From: Chryseobacterium oranimense
Lineage (GTDB): Bacteria; Bacteroidota; Bacteroidia; Flavobacteriales; Weeksellaceae
NCBI RefSeq assembly: GCF_025244725.1
Contig: NZ_CP104203.1
Coordinates: 3,162,001 to 3,226,000, forward strand
Direction of reading: 5' to 3'
Length of the DNA stretch: 64,000 nt
The stretch's first letter is position 1, and each line of letters opens with the position of its first letter. Position numbers and translations under genes: made by a program. Under the pieces are notes generated by a model. It was not told the DNA's origin and did not search any database. It saw only the letters and a program-made list of their open reading frames with translations. Below, one piece after another: positions 43,172 to 52,872 of the stretch.

Positions 43172-43828
43172 ATGAAAAACATAATCTGTGCTTTATTGGT
43201 ACTGACGGTATGCTTTACAAAAGCCCAATTCAATGAATTAAAGATAATCAGTAAGCCAATTGATTATTCCCGGGAAAGAATAAATTTAAGCCTGGACTAT
43301 CTTAAAAGCCACTATAATATTATACAAAATTCGCCAACTATTTCACCTAAAATAATCGTTCTGCATTATACCGCAGGAGGAACTGTTGAAACGAATTATA
43401 AATACTTTAACAAGACGAATCTGGAATCTGCCCGGAGTGTTTTAAAGAAGCAAAGTACTTTAAATGTTTCCTCGCAGTTTATTGTAGACAGGGACGGAAC
43501 GGTTTACCAGCTTATGGAGCCCAATATGTTTGCCAGACATACGATAGGCCTTAATTATTGTGCCATCGGCATTGAGAATATAGGAAGCAAAAGCCAGCCG
43601 CTTACGGAAAAACAGGTTTCAGCCAATGCCCAGCTGGTGAGGTATTTAACTAAAAAATACAAGATTGAGTATCTGATAGGCCATTCGGAATATGGTGTTT
43701 TCAGAGGTTCGAAGCTTTGGAAAGAAACGGATCCGAATTATTTTACTGTAAAAGAAGATCCGGGAAAAGATTTTATGAGAAAAGTAAGACTGCTGGTCAC
43801 CGATTTAGATTTAAAAGATAAACCTTAG
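43172..43828 (+). CDS. N-acetylmuramoyl-L-alanine amidase (amidase_2, AmpD type)
   Basis: A 218-aa exported enzyme (signal peptide ending near VCFTKAQ). The zinc ligands are visible as IIVLHYTAGG, MFARHTIG and YLIGHSEYG. It cuts the lactyl-amide bond between MurNAc and the stem peptide. It follows the DUF1287 gene by 6 bp and precedes hemD by 4 bp, so the two wall genes are transcribed inside the haem operon. Confidence 0.93.
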   Translation: MKNIICALLVLTVCFTKAQFNELKIISKPIDYSRERINLSLDYLKSHYNIIQNSPTISPKIIVLHYTAGGTVETNYKYFNKTNLESARSVLKKQSTLNVSSQFIVDRDGTVYQLMEPNMFARHTIGLNYCAIGIENIGSKSQPLTEKQVSANAQLVRYLTKKYKIEYLIGHSEYGVFRGSKLWKETDPNYFTVKEDPGKDFMRKVRLLVTDLDLKDKP

Positions 43829-43832
43829 CCGA

Positions 43833-44504
43833 ATGAAGATTCTGTTTACCAAAACCATAGATGCCACCCTATTATCCAAAGAACTTGGACCGGACATTTC
43901 GGCTGAATGCATTGAGGTAATCAGAACAGAACCTATACAAACGACTGCATTTGATTTAAAAAATTACTCCCTGATCTTCACGAGCGTCAATGGAGTGAAT
44001 GCTTTTTTTAAAAATCAGTTTAAGCCGAACGAGGATTTTACAGCAAAGAACTACAACAAAATATACTGCGTTGGTGAAAAAACGAAGCGGGAACTTAGAA
44101 AACATGGTTTCGGGACGTTCAAAGTTCTGAAAAATGCCGAAACACTTTCAAGGTTCATCATCGGAAACTGCCAGCACGAACAGTTTCTTCATTTCTGCGG
44201 CAATCTTGCCATAGATGTTCTTGACAATGAGCTTCCTTTACAAAATATCAGCTATAAAAAGATCACGATCTACAAAACGGAAGAACTCTACCCTTCCGTA
44301 CCTGAAAAATATCATGCTGCAGTTTTTTTTAGTCCAAGCGGAGTTCGTAGTTTTGCAAAACTCAACTCTTTAGAAGGAATGAAGATTTTTTCAATCGGTG
44401 AAACTACCTCGGGCGAACTGAGAAAGTACACCACAGAAAAAGTGTTCACCTCAGAAGAAAATAATCTGGCATCTATTTTCGGGTTGATAAAAAAAGAACT
44501 TTAA
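43833..44504 (+). CDS. hemD: Uroporphyrinogen-III synthase
   Basis: Cyclises hydroxymethylbilane to uroporphyrinogen III. The 223-aa sequence is poorly conserved, as is normal for HemD, but shows YSLIFTSVNGVNAFF, FHFCGN-like (FLHFCGNLAID), AAVFFSPSGVRSF and FSIGETTSGEL in the right order. Its position between hemC and hemE supports the call. The gap to hemE is 65 bp. Confidence 0.88.
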   Translation: MKILFTKTIDATLLSKELGPDISAECIEVIRTEPIQTTAFDLKNYSLIFTSVNGVNAFFKNQFKPNEDFTAKNYNKIYCVGEKTKRELRKHGFGTFKVLKNAETLSRFIIGNCQHEQFLHFCGNLAIDVLDNELPLQNISYKKITIYKTEELYPSVPEKYHAAVFFSPSGVRSFAKLNSLEGMKIFSIGETTSGELRKYTTEKVFTSEENNLASIFGLIKKEL

Positions 44505-44569
44505 ACAGCTGCAAGCCTGGCTGGTAAAAATAATAATGCCGGGAACGGCTGTATTAGCTTAAATAAATT

Positions 44570-45601
44570 ATGATTAAAAACGACTTATATTTAAAAGCTC
44601 TACGCGGAGAAACTGTTGAAAGACCGCCGGTATGGATGATGAGACAGGCCGGAAGATACTTGCCGGAATTCATTGCTCTTAGGGATCAGTATGACTTTTT
44701 CACAAGATGTCAGACCCCGGAACTGGCCTCCGAAATTACCGTACAGCCTATCCGCAGATTTCCTTTGGATGCAGCGATCCTGTTTTCTGATATTCTGGTA
44801 GTTCCCCAGGCTATGGGAATCGATTTCAAAATGAAGGAAAATGTAGGGCCGTGGCTGGATAACCCGATCAGAACGATGGAACAGGTTCAGAATGTTGTGG
44901 TTCCTGATGTGAATGATACTTTAGGATATGTTTTTGATGCTATTGAGCTTACATTAATTAAATTAGATAATGAAATTCCGTTAATCGGTTTTGCAGGTTC
45001 TCCATGGACGATCCTGTGCTACTGTATAGAAGGAAAAGGAAGTAAAGCTTTTGATATTGCAAAATCTTTCTGTTTCCAGCAGCCGGAAGCTGCTCATTTA
45101 CTTCTTCAGAAGATCACGGATACTACGATTGCTTACTTAAAAAGAAAAGTTGAAAAAGGCGTTTCTGCCGTTCAGGTTTTTGATTCGTGGGGAGGAATGC
45201 TTTCTCCTGCGGATTATCAGGAATTCTCCTGGCAGTATATCAACCAGATCGTTGAGGCTTTAAGTCCTCTTACCCATGTGGTGGTATTTGGAAAAGGATG
45301 CTGGTTTGCCCTGGAAGACATGACAATGTCCAAAGCTTCTGCTCTAGGTGTGGACTGGACAATTACTCCTGAGTTTGCAAGAACATTAACCAATCATACG
45401 ATGACGCTTCAGGGGAACTTTGATCCTGCAAGATTACATTCTACTCCTGAAACAATCAAGAAAATGGTAACCGAGATGATCAACCGTTTCGGAAAGGACA
45501 GATACATTGCCAATCTGGGACATGGAATCCTGCCCAATATTCCTGTTGAAAATGCAGAAGCATTCATCAGAGCGGTTGTGGACTGGAAACCGAATAACTA
45601 A
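44570..45601 (+). CDS. hemE: Uroporphyrinogen decarboxylase
   Basis: Removes four carboxyl groups from uroporphyrinogen III to give coproporphyrinogen III. The 343-aa sequence has the family N-terminal motif [16 protein letters not shown], the substrate-binding [14 protein letters not shown] and the C-terminal [19 protein letters not shown]. Last gene of the haem operon; a bidirectional terminator follows 120 bp downstream. Confidence 0.97.
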   Translation: MIKNDLYLKALRGETVERPPVWMMRQAGRYLPEFIALRDQYDFFTRCQTPELASEITVQPIRRFPLDAAILFSDILVVPQAMGIDFKMKENVGPWLDNPIRTMEQVQNVVVPDVNDTLGYVFDAIELTLIKLDNEIPLIGFAGSPWTILCYCIEGKGSKAFDIAKSFCFQQPEAAHLLLQKITDTTIAYLKRKVEKGVSAVQVFDSWGGMLSPADYQEFSWQYINQIVEALSPLTHVVVFGKGCWFALEDMTMSKASALGVDWTITPEFARTLTNHTMTLQGNFDPARLHSTPETIKKMVTEMINRFGKDRYIANLGHGILPNIPVENAEAFIRAVVDWKPNN

Positions 45602-45723
45602 TTTTCTAACCACAAAAGGAGCAAAAGTTTTTAACACTTAAGTTATTTGAAGTTTAAATACTTTGTGAATAAGAAGATCACATAAGTTTTTTGAAAATCT
45701 GAGATTTTCATTTAAAATAATAA

Positions 45724-45760
45724 AAGCCCTTTCAATCATTATTGAAAGGGCTTCCTTATG
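45724..45760. terminator. Bidirectional terminator
   Basis: AAGCCCTTTCAAT (45724-45736) pairs perfectly with ATTGAAAGGGCTT (45741-45753). It lies between the convergent hemE and nitroreductase genes. Confidence 0.7.
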
Positions 45761-45775
45761 AGAAAAAATTAGTAA

Positions 45776-46408
45776 TTAATTCACTTCGGTAATGAAAGCT
45801 TCTTTAGGCTTTCTCACTTTTGTAAGGTTTACCAACCAGTCATTTGATGCATCTCTGTAACCGATTGGCAGTAATAATACGCTCTTCAGTCCTTTTTCTT
45901 TCAGATTCAGAACTTCATCCACAGCTTCAGGAGAAAACCCTTCCATTGGCGTAGAATCCACTTCTTCAAAAGCTGCAGCAATAATGGCAGCTCCAAATGA
46001 AATATAGGCCTGTTTTGCCGCATGGGTAAAGTTCTCTTCAGCTGATCTCTGAGGGTAAGTTCCCAACAGCATCTGTCTGTAGTTTTCCCAGCCTTCGTTT
46101 TTAAAGCCTCTGATCTCGTTGGTAAGATCAAACATACTGTTGATTCTTTCTTCCGTATAATTATCCCAGGCAGCAAACACCAGAAGGTGTGAGCAATCGG
46201 TAATCTGCGGCTGGTTCCATGCGTGAGGCTTGATCTGTTCCTTTACCTCCTGGTTGGTAACCACGATGATCTCAAAAGGCTGAAGCCCGCTGGATGTAGG
46301 TGCCAGTCTTGCGGCTTCTAATATTTTATCCACTTTTTCCTGTGGTACTTTCTGACCGTTCATTGCTTTGGTGGCAAATCTCCAGTTCAGTTTTTCAATT
46401 AAATCCAT
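45776..46408 (-). CDS. Nitroreductase-family NAD(P)H oxidoreductase
   Basis: A 210-aa flavoprotein of the nitroreductase fold (NfsB-like). The start is set at the ATG at 46408 (MDLIEKLNWRFATKAMNG), because the extra 18 residues upstream are not family-like. FMN motifs are ATKAMNG, LAPTSSGLQPFEIIVV and PIGYRDASNDW. The physiological substrate is unknown; quinones, nitro compounds or flavin recycling are all possible. Single gene. Confidence 0.9.
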   Translation of the reverse strand: MDLIEKLNWRFATKAMNGQKVPQEKVDKILEAARLAPTSSGLQPFEIIVVTNQEVKEQIKPHAWNQPQITDCSHLLVFAAWDNYTEERINSMFDLTNEIRGFKNEGWENYRQMLLGTYPQRSAEENFTHAAKQAYISFGAAIIAAAFEEVDSTPMEGFSPEAVDEVLNLKEKGLKSVLLLPIGYRDASNDWLVNLTKVRKPKEAFITEVN

Positions 46409-46578
46409 AAAATTAAATTTAGACCTGGCAAAATTAAACCAAGAATAAGAACTCTGTACCACAAAAATTGCTATTTCAAAGATTGCAAGAATCTATTATT
46501 TATGATCTGCCCAAATTGATTTAAAAAAGCCTTCAAAATCATAAGCTGTATAAATATTCTATTTCAAAAATTTATATT

Positions 46579-46586
46579 TATATTTG
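46579..46586 (+). promoter_or_regulatory. Promoter box of the double-glycine peptide gene
   Basis: TATATTTG, about 28 bp before the start codon at 46614. Confidence 0.5.
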
Positions 46587-46613
46587 ATTACCAATACTTT
46601 AAAATCAAAAAAT

Positions 46614-46739
46614 ATGAAAAAGCTAAACAAAGAAAAATTAAAAACAATTGCAGCAGGAGGTGAAATCTGCCTTGAATGTGCTATTGGCTATTATCAGGTC
46701 ATTATTGACGGAAAATGTTACTGTGTCCCGTGGGAGTAA
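46614..46739 (+). CDS. Double-glycine-leader mini-peptide (bacteriocin-like)
   Basis: A 41-aa ORF. The N-terminus (MKKLNKEKLKTIAAGG) is the flavobacterial bacteriocin-type leader ending in Gly-Gly, which C39-protease ABC transporters cleave. The 25-residue core carries four cysteines (C19, C22, C35, C37), enough for two disulfides or for modification, plus aromatics and a final WE. It has its own promoter and terminator. No transporter or modification enzyme is adjacent, so processing would depend on genes elsewhere. The call rests on the leader and a tidy transcription unit. Confidence 0.7.
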   Translation: MKKLNKEKLKTIAAGGEICLECAIGYYQVIIDGKCYCVPWE

Positions 46740-46751
46740 GTATTAAATAAA

Positions 46752-46785
46752 AAAGCAGTTGATAATCAACTGCTTTCTATATTTT
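46752..46785. terminator. Terminator after the mini-peptide gene
   Basis: AAAGCAGTTGA (46752-46762) pairs perfectly with TCAACTGCTTT (46766-46776). A T-rich tail follows on the plus strand. It may also end sufS on the minus strand. Confidence 0.7.
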
Positions 46786-46789
46786 ATTT

Positions 46790-48010
46790 TTACCCGAGCA
46801 TTCTCTGAGCTTTCTTTACTCCTTCCACAAGCTTGTCAATTTCTTCAAAAGTATTATAAACAGCAAAGCTGGCTCTTACGGTTCCGGCTATATTGAAAAA
46901 ATCCATGATAGGCTGTGTACAGTGATGTCCGGTTCTTACCGCAATCCCCATTTTATCAAGGATCATCCCAACATCGGAAGATATTCCAACGCCTTCAAGA
47001 TTAAAGGAAACTACACCTGTTCTTTTGGCTTTTTCACCATATATTTTTATTCCATTCAGCTCTAAAAGCTTTCTCTGGGCATATTCCAACAAAGCATTTT
47101 CATGATTCTGAATATTCTTCCTGCCGGTTCTTTCAATAAAGTCAACAGCGGCACCCAGTGCAATATTTCCACCTACATTAGGGGTTCCTGCTTCATACTT
47201 AAAAGGAAGTCCTGCATAGGTTGTCCCATCAAAAGAACATGTTGCAATCATCTCCCCTCCTCCGTGAAATGGCGGAAGTTCTTCAAGAATTTCCTGTTTT
47301 CCGTAAAGAATCCCTGTTCCCATCAGTGCATACATTTTATGACCTGAAAACACAAAGAAATCGCAATCCATCTTCTGTACATCGATTTCAAAGTGGGGAG
47401 CAGACTGTGCCCCATCAATAACAATATAGGCATCAGAATTTTTTCTCGTTCTGGCAATGATTTCTTCAATAGGATTCACAATACCCAATGCATTGGAAAC
47501 CTGGTTTACTGAAACTATTTTTGTCTTTTCACTTAAAAATTCATCCAGATAGTCCAGCTGAAGAATGCCGTTTTCATCTATGGGTATTACTCTGAGCTTT
47601 GCCCCGGTTCTTTCACAAAGCAATTGCCACGGAACAATATTAGAATGATGTTCCAGATAGGAAATAATGATTTCATCGTCTTTTTTAAGCTTTTGTGTTA
47701 AAATATAGGCGATGAGGTTCAGACCTTCTGTTGTTCCTTTTGTAAAAATAACTTCAAAATCATGCTTAGCATTAATGAATTTCTGGATCTTCCTTCTTGA
47801 AAGCTCCATTTCTTCTGTAGCGAGCTGGCTTAATGTGTGGATTCCTCTGTGAACATTGGCATTAAGTTCCGTATAGTATTCATTCCAGACCTTTAGAACA
47901 GAATCCGGTTTCTGAGATGTTGCTGCATTATCTAAGTAAACCAGAGGCTTACCATTCACTTCGCGGTTTAATATCGTAAACTGACTTCTTATTTCCTGAA
48001 TGTCAAACAT
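46790..48010 (-). CDS. sufS: Cysteine desulfurase, SufS type
   Basis: PLP enzyme that moves sulfur from cysteine for Fe-S cluster assembly, 406 aa. The PLP lysine is in FSGHKMYALMG. The persulfide cysteine is in RTGHHCTQPIMDFF, the short-loop SufS form. The N-terminal YLDNAATSQKP is the class V aminotransferase start. No other suf gene is in the window; sufBCD is presumably upstream of it elsewhere or in another locus. Confidence 0.94.
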   Translation of the reverse strand: MFDIQEIRSQFTILNREVNGKPLVYLDNAATSQKPDSVLKVWNEYYTELNANVHRGIHTLSQLATEEMELSRRKIQKFINAKHDFEVIFTKGTTEGLNLIAYILTQKLKKDDEIIISYLEHHSNIVPWQLLCERTGAKLRVIPIDENGILQLDYLDEFLSEKTKIVSVNQVSNALGIVNPIEEIIARTRKNSDAYIVIDGAQSAPHFEIDVQKMDCDFFVFSGHKMYALMGTGILYGKQEILEELPPFHGGGEMIATCSFDGTTYAGLPFKYEAGTPNVGGNIALGAAVDFIERTGRKNIQNHENALLEYAQRKLLELNGIKIYGEKAKRTGVVSFNLEGVGISSDVGMILDKMGIAVRTGHHCTQPIMDFFNIAGTVRASFAVYNTFEEIDKLVEGVKKAQRMLG

Positions 48011-48250
48011 TTATTAAAATTTTAAATTAGATCGCTCTTATTTAGAACACTTCAAATTTACGGCTTTTTTCTGAGAATAAAATTTATTGGCGAAGAAAGC
48101 GAAAAGGCAAAATGGAGAAAATGGTAATAAGAAAATTTGCTGTTCCGCTTAAATAAAATAATAAGTTCAGATTTGAATATTTTCGCAGACTTTTTTACAA
48201 AACAGTTCTGCCTTTCAGCCGTTTTGTTTTGTCTTTTCATTAAAAATAAA

Positions 48251-48280
48251 AAACCTGCCAATAAATTGGCAGGTTTTATA
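48251..48280. terminator. Terminator of rplY
   Basis: AAACCTGCCAAT (48251-48262) pairs perfectly with ATTGGCAGGTTT (48265-48276). It lies 26 bp past the rplY stop; the remaining 240 bp to sufS show no clear feature. Confidence 0.75.
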
Positions 48281-48301
48281 TGGTCTGTGAATAAACAAAT
48301 A

Positions 48302-48955
48302 TTATTCTGCAGATTTTTCTTCTGTTGTTGGAACGTCAGGAGATTGTGTTGCCACTTCTTCTGCCGCTTCTTCATCTTCCTCTTCTTCTGCTGCTGCACC
48401 ACCTTTCATTGCATTTCTAGACATCTTAACTGCCACTACAACTGCATTGTCAGGGTGAACGAAAGAATATCCTTCAGTTTTGATACTTCCAACATAAAGT
48501 TTGTTACCAATTCTTAACGGAGTAACGTCTACAACGATTTCATCCGGCAAGTTTGCAGGAATCGCTTTCACTTTTAGTTTTCTGAAAGACTGACGTAAAA
48601 CACCACCAGCCACAACACCTTTAGAACGTCCGGTAATTCTTACAGGAACTTCCATAACCACTGGCTTATCATCAGATAACTGGTAGAAGTCTACGTGTAA
48701 AATTTTGTCCGTAATTGGGTGGAACTGAATATCCTGAAGAACAGCAGGAATTGTTTTCCCATCTAGCTCAATAGATACCGTGTGTGCTTCAGGAGTGTAT
48801 ACTAAACCTTTGAAAGCTTTCTCTTCAGCAGAGAAGTTTAAAGGTGCTTCACCTCCATAAACAACACAAGGAACTAATTCAGCATCACGTAAAGCTTTTG
48901 TCGACTTTTTGCCCACGCTTTCTCTTTTTGTACCTTGAATTGTAATAGATTTCAT
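48302..48955 (-). CDS. rplY: 50S ribosomal protein L25 (CTC form)
   Basis: Binds 5S rRNA in the large subunit. At 217 aa it is the long CTC form: an N-terminal L25 domain ([32 protein letters not shown]) and a C-terminal TL5-like beta domain. A very acidic tail follows ([14 protein letters not shown]), frequent in this group. It lies 55 bp downstream of prs, an arrangement common in Bacteroidota. Confidence 0.96.
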   Translation of the reverse strand: MKSITIQGTKRESVGKKSTKALRDAELVPCVVYGGEAPLNFSAEEKAFKGLVYTPEAHTVSIELDGKTIPAVLQDIQFHPITDKILHVDFYQLSDDKPVVMEVPVRITGRSKGVVAGGVLRQSFRKLKVKAIPANLPDEIVVDVTPLRIGNKLYVGSIKTEGYSFVHPDNAVVVAVKMSRNAMKGGAAAEEEEDEEAAEEVATQSPDVPTTEEKSAE

Positions 48956-49010
48956 TTATAAAAAATTTAAAAAATTGTTCAGTTTAATTTTGCAAATCGC
49001 TAAAAATCAA

Positions 49011-49949
49011 TTAAATAACAAACTTACTGCTAATTGACTGATGCTCATGAACCATCTTCATAACGTCCGCAAATAATGGGGCGCAAGATAGCACTTTTAT
49101 TTTAGTTGACAAATTATTTTTAACAGGAATTGAGTCAGTTACAATAACTTCCAATAGCTTGGAGTTTTCAATATTCTCGTAAGCCTTTCCTGAAAGTACT
49201 CCGTGAGTGGCCATTGCCCTCACTGATTTTGCTCCTTTTTCCATCAGGATTTCTGCAGCTTTACAAAGTGTACCTGCCGTATCGATCATATCATCAATAA
49301 GGATCACATTTTTGCCTACCACATCCCCGATCAGGAACATTTCTTCTACAACGTTTGCTTTTTTTCTTTCTTTGTAAGCAATTACTACTTCGGCACTTAA
49401 GTGTCCTGCATAGTTTTTTGCTCTTTTCGCACCTCCCATGTCCGGAGAAGCAATGGTAAGATTATCTAAATTCAGAGACTTGATATGGTCTACAAAAATG
49501 GTAGAAGCATACAGGTGGTCTACAGGAATTTCGAAGAACCCCTGAATCTGGTCTGCATGAAGATCCATCGTCATTATTCTTGTTGCTCCTGCAGCAGTCA
49601 ACAAATTAGCAACCAGTTTGGCACCTATCGGAGCTCTTGGCTTGTCTTTTCTGTCCTGTCTTGCAAGTCCGAAATAAGGAATTACAACGGTAATGCTTTT
49701 TGCGGAAGCTCTTTTTGCTGCATCAATCATCAATAGAAGCTCTAAAAGATTGTCTGCTGGCGGGAAGGTAGACCCTATTAAGAAAACTCTTCCTCCTCTT
49801 ACTGACTCATCCAGAACAGGCTCAAATTCCCCGTCGCTGAACTCCTGAAAGTTGATTTTTCCTAATTCTTTCCCATAATGTTGGGCAATTTTTTCTGCCA
49901 AGTCCTTACTGGTTCTTGTACAAAATAGATAACTTAACTGATCGGCCAT
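49011..49949 (-). CDS. prs: Ribose-phosphate pyrophosphokinase
   Basis: Makes PRPP from ribose-5-phosphate and ATP for nucleotide, His and Trp synthesis. The 312-aa sequence shows the class I motifs YFGLARQDRKDKPRAPIGAK, TMDLHADQIQGFF and the PRPP-binding VILIDDMIDTAGTL. A promoter box (TAAATTTG, minus, 49971-49978) lies about 22 bp upstream. Cotranscribed with rplY. Confidence 0.97.
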   Translation of the reverse strand: MADQLSYLFCTRTSKDLAEKIAQHYGKELGKINFQEFSDGEFEPVLDESVRGGRVFLIGSTFPPADNLLELLLMIDAAKRASAKSITVVIPYFGLARQDRKDKPRAPIGAKLVANLLTAAGATRIMTMDLHADQIQGFFEIPVDHLYASTIFVDHIKSLNLDNLTIASPDMGGAKRAKNYAGHLSAEVVIAYKERKKANVVEEMFLIGDVVGKNVILIDDMIDTAGTLCKAAEILMEKGAKSVRAMATHGVLSGKAYENIENSKLLEVIVTDSIPVKNNLSTKIKVLSCAPLFADVMKMVHEHQSISSKFVI

Positions 49950-49970
49950 TTTTACTTTTTAAAGATTTTG

Positions 49971-49978
49971 CAAATTTA
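49971..49978 (-). promoter_or_regulatory. prs-rplY promoter box
   Basis: The minus strand reads TAAATTTG. Confidence 0.55.
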
Positions 49979-49983
49979 AAAAA

Positions 49984-50012
49984 AAACCACAAGAATTACT
50001 CTTGTGGTTTCT
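49984..50012 (-). terminator. Terminator of the SGNH lipoprotein gene
   Basis: AAACCACAAG (49984-49993) pairs with CTTGTGGTTT (50001-50010). On the minus strand a T-run follows, ending the OmpP1-SGNH unit just before the prs promoter. Confidence 0.7.
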
Positions 50013-50034
50013 AAGTTTTTATTTCCCTGTATCA

Positions 50035-51597
50035 TTACGGGAATTTCACTCCTGAATATTTGTTAATATCTACCTGTGGTAAAGTAGAGTGATACTTTTC
50101 ATTAATAGATTTGATAAACTCATTGGCAATAACAGCATAACCTCTTCCTGTAAGGTGAACACCATCAAGAGAGAAAGCTCCGCCTGTTACAAATTTGGCC
50201 GTATATCTTACCCCGTCATAGATGATTCCTGACTTTCCGTTAAGCTCAACCATTTTAGCATTGCTGTTTACAAAAGCAAGTCCATAAGTATCAGCAAGTG
50301 ATTTTATAGAGTTATTATAAGCATCTACTGCTGTTTTCACATAACCCGCTTCTGTTTTTGTTAATACATGCTGGTTTTGTAATGGATAAGAAATTCCGTA
50401 AACATTTGCAGGAGCCGGTGCTCCAGGCGCAGGAGTTCCGATTAGAGAACTTGTTGTCAGAAGGATATAATCTTCTGATGTAGCTTGTCTTGCCTGTCCA
50501 AAGATTTGTCCGAATGCCGCTGCTGTAGGCGCTCCTAATGAAGGTGTCAATGCAGCGGTAAGCTGTGCAGACAGATCGGTAAGAGCAACGTCTTTTATTA
50601 AAACAGGATTTGCAGAAGTGGAAGAAAGCAAATTAATTCTGTCCCCAGCTCCAAAAGCAGTAAGTGCCTGCTTTAACGGCCCATACAAACTGGCATTAAG
50701 TGTCGCTAAATTCGCACCTAAAGTTGTAGGCGTTAAAGGATTGTAAGGAACTGTTGTAAAGAAAGGAATTGAAGTAACATAAGGAATATTAGCAATAACC
50801 CCTTTTGTAGTTCCTACGCTCTTAAGACCATCCAGTACATTTTTAATAGATCCTGCTACAAGGTTAGGATCAGAAATATCATTTGATCTATAGGTTAATG
50901 GGTTTACATTATTAGTCTGTACAACTGCGGGAGTATAAGTAGTAACACCGCCTACCGTCTGAGAATTGGTTCCCCCGTTGGTAGCATAAGATAATACATC
51001 GTTATTACCAATCCAAAGAGAGAAGAATGTAGGTTTCTGAGCCATTGCATCTGCCAGAACCGATGTAGTTGTAGAAGAGGCAAATCTCACAAAATAGGGA
51101 TTGGCAGCTCCTAACGCAAGGTTAGCCGCACTTCCATACCCTGGTGCAATCAGGTGGAAAGACTTCGCTCCCGGAACTCCCATATTTTGGTAAGGTCCGC
51201 CGGCAGCTACATTATCTAGTGCAGCAGCAGGAGCGCTTGCCACCGGACTTAAGCTACCGTTTGCCGCTACCTGAAGAGTTAATTTACCCGGAAAGCCTGG
51301 CAATCCTATAAACCCTCCTACATCATTTGGCATCAAGGGCTGCTTAAATGCCCCACCTCCTGCAAGCTGCATCTGAGCTGCAATTATACTTGGATAGGAT
51401 TCATTCTGTCCGCTGCTGTAAAGCGCTCCGTCTCTATAACCGGAAGTCAGGGAATTTCCTAAAGAAATATACTTAGAAAAATCTGCATCTCCTTTAGTTA
51501 CCTGGATATCCTTTACATCAGTATCGAAATCAGTCTTACAGCTTGTTGTAAAAAGAAGTGCAGAAACTGCAAGTGTTGATATTATAATTTTTTTCAT
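50035..51597 (-). CDS. SGNH/GDSL-like outer-membrane lipoprotein
   Basis: A 520-aa lipoprotein from the ATG at 51597 (the longer frame begins with TTG, three codons earlier). The lipobox is LLFTTSCKTD. SGNH blocks are present: SLGNSLTSGYRDG (block I, with Asn in place of the usual Asp), WIGNNDVL (block III) and DGVHLTGRGYAVIA (block V, catalytic Asp/His). It is an esterase/lipase-like enzyme facing outside or the periplasm. It follows the FadL-type porin gene, so a fatty-acid or lipid-uptake pair is plausible. Confidence 0.85.
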   Translation of the reverse strand: MKKIIISTLAVSALLFTTSCKTDFDTDVKDIQVTKGDADFSKYISLGNSLTSGYRDGALYSSGQNESYPSIIAAQMQLAGGGAFKQPLMPNDVGGFIGLPGFPGKLTLQVAANGSLSPVASAPAAALDNVAAGGPYQNMGVPGAKSFHLIAPGYGSAANLALGAANPYFVRFASSTTTSVLADAMAQKPTFFSLWIGNNDVLSYATNGGTNSQTVGGVTTYTPAVVQTNNVNPLTYRSNDISDPNLVAGSIKNVLDGLKSVGTTKGVIANIPYVTSIPFFTTVPYNPLTPTTLGANLATLNASLYGPLKQALTAFGAGDRINLLSSTSANPVLIKDVALTDLSAQLTAALTPSLGAPTAAAFGQIFGQARQATSEDYILLTTSSLIGTPAPGAPAPANVYGISYPLQNQHVLTKTEAGYVKTAVDAYNNSIKSLADTYGLAFVNSNAKMVELNGKSGIIYDGVRYTAKFVTGGAFSLDGVHLTGRGYAVIANEFIKSINEKYHSTLPQVDINKYSGVKFP

Positions 51598-51606
51598 AGT
51601 CTTCAA

Positions 51607-52845
51607 TTAAAAAGGGTTGTACGATAAACCTAAACCAAAGTAGAATGCTCTGGCTTTTGCCTGTCCGTAAAATCCAAGATTGGCATTATTTACATCTCTT
51701 GACTGAGGAAGTGCATATCCTCCTGCTATATCAACTCCGAACTGCTTTAGTTTAAAGCCAAGACCTCCGGTAATCACATAAGTGTTGAATGAAGGAGTCT
51801 CCGGAATAAAGTGGTCGTCAGTATAAGGAGATTCGTCATAGTAAGCTCCCAGACGTCCGAAGATCATGTCTGTAAACGCATACTGAGTTCCCAATCTGAA
51901 TGTTTTGGAGTTTCTGAAGTTCTTAGGTGCTACCAATACAGTTGGGTCTGCCTGATTCCCGACAGGAGCATTGGCAAAATCTAAAGTCAGCTTGCTGTAT
52001 CTTTCCCATCCGTGATAGTTGAAATCAGCTGAAATCAACCATTTTGGCGTCACTTTATAGGTTAAACCGATTGTATATTCTTCCACCAAAGGAAGGGTTG
52101 CCGTAAAGTTATCCTGCCCTGTATTTGGATCAAGTCCTAACAAAGGATAAATAGCTGCAGATGGGAACTTAAATGTAGCTTTTCCATTTTTAGCTTTCAT
52201 ATCCAGAGGTGAACGGTAAGCAATACTTACATCTAGCTTCGGATCTGGTCTGAAATAGAATCCGAATCCGTAACCGTGTCCGCTTGCCTTTTCATCTTTA
52301 ATATTTAATTCACCGCCAAACTGTGTTACCGCTTTATCCCAGTCTACTTTACCTTTAGCATAAATATAGCTTGCCCCGAAAGACACCCATGGAGCCAGCT
52401 TCACAGATACCATCGGCTGAAAATAAAAGCTTTTAAGCTCCAGCTTCTGTACCATTTCTTTCCCTTCCCAGTCATTTGGCCATTGAATGGTACTTCCGAA
52501 AGGAGTTGTAAAACTGAAACCAACAGATAAATTCTCTATCGGCTTATAGGCCACCGCAGCATATATCGGAGTCCCCATAGGATTATCCGTTTCTGTACTC
52601 TGTAAAGTATTCAGATTTTGAAAAGTAATTTTATTACTTGCACCAAACCCTCCTGCCACTATACTCAGTTTTGAAGGAATGAATGACATACCCGCCGGGT
52701 TAAAGAATGCCACACTTGCATCCTCGGCATGAGCACTAGTATGCGCCATTGCCAATTGTTTCACTCCCTGCAGAGATACCCTGAAGCCTCCTGCGTAAGA
52801 TAAAACACCCGCCAATAAAGCAGTTGATACTAATATTTTTTTCAT
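51607..52845 (-). CDS. OmpP1/FadL-family outer-membrane transport protein
   Basis: A 412-aa outer-membrane beta-barrel with a signal peptide (MKKILVSTALLAGVLSYA). It has the FadL start pattern (ASVAFFNPAGMSFIP), where the N-terminal plug inserts in the barrel, and many alternating aromatic strands. It ends in F, which is typical for outer-membrane insertion. FadL proteins admit long-chain fatty acids or other hydrophobic compounds. A promoter box (TATATTTG, minus, 52865-52872) lies just upstream. First gene of a two-gene unit with the SGNH lipoprotein. Confidence 0.92.
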   Translation of the reverse strand: MKKILVSTALLAGVLSYAGGFRVSLQGVKQLAMAHTSAHAEDASVAFFNPAGMSFIPSKLSIVAGGFGASNKITFQNLNTLQSTETDNPMGTPIYAAVAYKPIENLSVGFSFTTPFGSTIQWPNDWEGKEMVQKLELKSFYFQPMVSVKLAPWVSFGASYIYAKGKVDWDKAVTQFGGELNIKDEKASGHGYGFGFYFRPDPKLDVSIAYRSPLDMKAKNGKATFKFPSAAIYPLLGLDPNTGQDNFTATLPLVEEYTIGLTYKVTPKWLISADFNYHGWERYSKLTLDFANAPVGNQADPTVLVAPKNFRNSKTFRLGTQYAFTDMIFGRLGAYYDESPYTDDHFIPETPSFNTYVITGGLGFKLKQFGVDIAGGYALPQSRDVNNANLGFYGQAKARAFYFGLGLSYNPF

Positions 52846-52864
52846 AGACTATTATTATATAACC

Positions 52865-52872
52865 CAAATATA
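52865..52872 (-). promoter_or_regulatory. Promoter box of the OmpP1-SGNH unit
   Basis: The minus strand reads TATATTTG, about 20 bp before the ATG at 52845. Confidence 0.5.
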
